From Nemertoderma westbladi (taxonomy: Eukaryota > Xenacoelomorpha > Nemertodermatida > Nemertodermatidae): a stretch of DNA of 49,356 nt. Under the pieces are notes generated by a model. The model was not told where the DNA came from. It saw only the letters and a program-made list of their open reading frames with translations, and made no database searches. Made by a program: the position numbers and the translations under genes. Location: assembly GCA_032718475.1 (NCBI GenBank), contig JAUCBJ010008927.1, positions 1 through 49,356 on the forward strand, in the 5' to 3' direction. Numbering within the stretch: the first letter of the stretch is position 1; the number at the start of each line of letters is the position of its first letter. Positions 46,651 to 49,356 of this stretch are shown piece after piece.

Positions 46651-47575
46651 TGAACCAGAGCCCTACCCGGAGAATTATTTTGAAAAATACCGGAGATCAG
46701 AGACTTTGCTTATTTTTCTACTTACAATTTGATTACTTCCCTATAACACAAACAGGTACATACGGCCTTATAACTATTTTTCTATGGTTCAATTACAGTA
46801 AAGTAAATCCAACCCATTTCAACCCTTACCCATTGTAAGAAAATAAGTGCACGTACAGTTTGGGGGTTTAATTAATATTAATTTGGTTATTTGTTTGTTA
46901 ATTCGTTCTTATTTTGTTATTGTTAATAATATGTAACATAATTTTGTTTTGCGCCATAGGTACCGGTACTTTGACACTTTGTTAATTAAAGGCAATTATT
47001 TTACAATTGTTCAAATCATATATACATTTCAATATACTATAAACTTAGTCATTTACGAATACTTAGTGCACAGGTATAGTACTCTACTGGTCCCATTTAC
47101 AAGCCACGTTACGCTCGTTCTCTCCATTTGGTCGTCATATTATCTATCCTATAACAAATTGAATGAAGAACAGCCCTTTCTTTCACGTTTAAACATTATG
47201 AGTGCTCAAATTAAGCGCCCTTATCCTTAAATAAGAACCATCTTTGGGTGCTAATTTAACTTAAAATTAAACGCACCTTAAATTAATTAAATAGAATATT
47301 ATCGGTACATTTATTAGAAATAGTGTAAAAGTGAATATATAATTGTGTTGAAGCAGTGTATGTAAAATAGTTAAAAATTAAAGAAATAATTGTAAAAAAT
47401 TTGTGAAAAATTATCTTCATTTCACATTTTGTGTTGTACAGGATCTATTTTTAAATATCTTTTTCTAATTTGTCAAATCACTGATCTCTGGGTAAAATGT
47501 CTGTTTTCAATACCCGGGAACCAGAGACCTATCCGGAGACCAAAAAACTGCCCGGAGAATCCAGAGATCAGTGAC
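46651..47575 (+). repeat. Pair of about 63-bp direct repeats
   Basis: 46651-46713 and 47513-47575 share CCCGG(T/-)GAACCAGAG, CCTA(C/T)CCGGAGA and AGATCAG(A/T)GAC in the same order. The intervening 800 bases are AT-rich without a gene. They could be ends of a decayed element; some words also pair in inverted orientation, so the arrangement is unclear. Confidence 0.5.
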
Positions 47576-48033
47576 AAGTCTCTGTTTCAACTCTACCATG
47601 TATATATGATATGATGTCACCGCAGTGTATCTGTGAACCGGGCTAAATGGGACCATTACCCAAATGAAATTACTCCATGTTGATCAAACAGATACCAAAA
47701 AATTCCGCAGCTTTTAGGCCAACAATCTTGAGTATTGGATTAGTAAAACGTGGCAATTTGGATGTTCTAGATCCCATTTTGTAACTACTACTCTTTGTCG
47801 TATCTCAAAATTTATGATCCCACAATATAGTCCGGACATACAGACATACTAAAGGCCCATAAATTTTTCAATAACAATAATTTTATTCTGAAATTTTCAT
47901 AAAATCATAAAAGATTGCCTACATATATAGGTCTATTCCATTGTGCTCTATTCCACTCTTAGACTGAGTCACTGAACTAGATTACACAAGAAAACATTGG
48001 CTCTAAAAGTATTTAGATTAATTAATGTCGCAC
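47576..48033. other. Start of TMEM230-like intron 2 and flank
   Basis: AT-rich; no further TMEM230 exon recognised on the minus strand here or elsewhere to the left in the window. Confidence 0.5.
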
Positions 48034-48159
48034 CTTTATGTCAAAGTGTCCGGTAAATAATAAACATCCAATAGTTAGGAGTATCGTTCCAGCGACAAAC
48101 ATTAAAACGGCGAGGGTAATAGCCTTTACAGGAACAGGTTCCGGGAAGCGCCGACGAAA
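48034..48159 (-). CDS. TMEM230: TMEM230-like protein, exon 2 (first membrane segment)
   Basis: A 126-base, phase-0 exon between a TTTTCTAG acceptor and an AAG|GTGCGA donor. It encodes 42 residues: FRRRFPEP followed by VPVKAITLAVLMFVAGTILL and the end of the membrane helix, TIGCLLFTGHFDIK. In TMEM230 a basic/proline stretch followed by P-x-KAI-x-LA leads into the first of two membrane helices, and the pattern G(x5)IG-x-LL-x-x-G is kept here. The second helix and the acidic C-terminus must lie in exons further along the minus strand and are not visible. TMEM230 is a small vesicle/endosomal membrane protein implicated in vesicle trafficking. Confidence 0.72.
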
Positions 48160-48883
48160 CTAGAAAATATAAATGTATAAAAAACATGGTTGTGTGTGTG
48201 CGCGCTACAACTTGTACTGGTAGTGCTGGCAATTGATTAATTAATGGTAGGCCTAATCGTAGGCATACTTCACTACTTGGGTATTCCGTTTTCCAATTCG
48301 AGCTCAATGAAAACTGCTGAACCCTGAATCAATGCCCTACAGCCCTACGCTACAGCCCTATCGGAAAGGTTGCAAAGTGCAGCCTGCGTACCCACAAAAA
48401 TATGTCCGGCGCAGAAATCGACGTAGGAAAGAAAACTTGTCAAAAGACAAAATGGTCTACCCACGCGCACATGCCAGCATTCTGTAGGCCTATTTAAAGT
48501 TGTAAGATGACTCTGCTACATATATCAGTATATTGTTTAAATTACAATTCTATAGGCCTATTCACTTTCTCCGCAGCTACCTTACTACAGTACCTACAAA
48601 TCCTATCTGCCTAAACAGAAGGCTACACTGCTATACACCAGAGCACCAAAACAAGATTATCTGATCATACATCAAACTTATTGCAGTTGTACAGCGGCAC
48701 TGCACTAAAGTACGGTACCGGTAATCTGGTGTTTTGATTGTACCAATTGCTGAATTGGGAAAATTATAATGTAGAAATCCCCCTTAATACTGTAATATTG
48801 AAGAATGAACCTATCACAGTACAGCAGTAGGCCTACCACCGATATCGTTAAGGTTAATAGTGTGTTTACATCGATTTACTCAC
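48160..48883 (-). other. TMEM230-like intron 1
   Basis: A 724-base intron with GTGAGT donor and TCTAG acceptor, phase 0. Contains several TAGGCCTA words and one GTACCGGTA; no gene. Confidence 0.65.
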
Positions 48884-48949
48884 CTGCAGTTCCGAATACG
48901 GTTCACTATTCTTCGGCAACTGTTGATATTTTACAGAACTTCTTTCCAT
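48884..48949 (-). CDS. TMEM230: TMEM230-like protein, exon 1 (N-terminus)
   Basis: A 66-base first coding exon, ATG at 48949-48947, ending CTGCAG|GTGAGT, a near-perfect donor. It encodes 22 residues, including SSVKYQQL and ending YSELQ. TMEM230 proteins have the same order: a short head with VKY-x-x-L and then LQF just before the basic stretch, and the F is supplied here by the first codon of exon 2. The match across the splice junction supports both the exon pair and the assignment. No in-frame upstream stop was found close to the ATG, so the start is chosen by length and similarity. The window ends about 400 bases upstream. Confidence 0.7.
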
Positions 48950-49084
48950 AACACCCACTGCTGCTTTTCGTAAATTTTAACAAGCTATGAAACAGACAAG
49001 CTGTGTCTACATTCACAGTTTCAGACTTTAGTTCCAAATACAAGTTTTCTTCTGCGCAGGGCGGTACTGGTAATAATAACTAAC

Positions 49085-49138
49085 ATTATAATGTTTCAAA
49101 GTGAAACTAAAATTATAATGTTTCAATGTGAAACTAAT
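49085..49138 (+). repeat. Two copies of a 27-bp tandem repeat
   Basis: ATTATAATGTTTCAA(A/T)GTGAAACTAA occurs at 49085 and 49112, upstream of the TMEM230-like start on the opposite strand. Confidence 0.9.
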
Positions 49139-49266
49139 AAGACTATTACGCCATCGCATAGAGCTTCACGCCTATTCCTTGTCGACCGTTATAGTACAAT
49201 TGCATATTGATGTGGCACAATTAATGATTAATGGATTCCCCGTACTTATTCAAATTTAAGCCTCAT

Positions 49267-49356
49267 GCGAATTTAGTTCCAATTTTGGCGAACTTAGTTC
49301 CAATTTAGGCGAACTTAGTTCCAATAACTAGAGAAAAACGAAAACGAATTTAGTTC
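49267..49356 (+). repeat. 21-bp tandem repeat running off the window edge
   Basis: GCGAA(C/T)TTAGTTCCAAT units start at 49267, 49288 and 49309; after a 25-base break another ACGAATTTAGTTC appears at the window end, so the array probably continues. Confidence 0.88.

Noticed and set aside
46187-47230. Several 60-90-codon frames between the foldback element and the TMEM230-like gene
   Set aside because: AT-rich, hydrophobic by composition, no recognisable motifs or splice context.

Overview
The window is animal nuclear DNA, most likely from a marine invertebrate. The evidence is spliced genes with GT-AG introns, AT-rich intergenic sequence, Penelope-like, non-LTR and BEL/Pao retroelements, and a long satellite array. 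I cannot name the species. The palindromes TACCGGTA and TAGGCCTA recur throughout and look like a lineage habit.

Two host genes are supported, both on the minus strand. A complete three-exon two-pore-domain potassium (K2P) channel gene runs from 9075 down to 3927; splice phases match at both junctions and both selectivity filters are intact. At the right edge are the first two coding exons of a TMEM230-like small membrane protein (48949-48884 and 48159-48034); its remaining exons were not found in the window.

Region by region. 1-2.9 kb: a 120-bp direct duplication, then a 5'-truncated, frameshifted Penelope-like element (RT plus GIY-YIG endonuclease), followed by a hammerhead-ribozyme-like core. 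3.9-9.1 kb: the K2P gene, whose 3.5-kb first intron holds a small foldback element. 10.6-13.1 kb: a decayed minus-strand non-LTR retrotransposon, split by an 831-bp inverted-repeat DNA element with a TA target duplication. That element carries a perfect match to the histone-mRNA 3' stem-loop consensus. 13.4-24.7 kb: a BEL/Pao LTR-retrotransposon-like unit. Two repeats of about 785 bp flank a 2-kb leader, one 1360-codon gag-protease frame that has lost the reverse transcriptase but stays open, and a downstream region with decayed unidentified reading frames. 24.7-41.5 kb: about 16.8 kb of 76/78-bp satellite with 35-bp mini-units and several higher-order periods. 41.6-41.8 kb: an inverted 12-bp minisatellite. 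41.9-42.6 kb: a second decayed non-LTR RT. 43-47.6 kb: microsatellite, a 142-bp tandem repeat, a hairpin and a foldback element.

The points most worth following up are: (a) the BEL leader has a 288-bp tandem duplication in which a 136-bp core is conserved with one mismatch while its flanks have drifted to roughly 80%; (b) the RT-less but open gag-protease frame carries five in-frame GT(A/G)AGT sites, each read as Val-Ser, at domain boundaries; (c) the satellite array begins at the exact base where the 3' LTR-like repeat ends, and it is organised into distinct higher-order domains.
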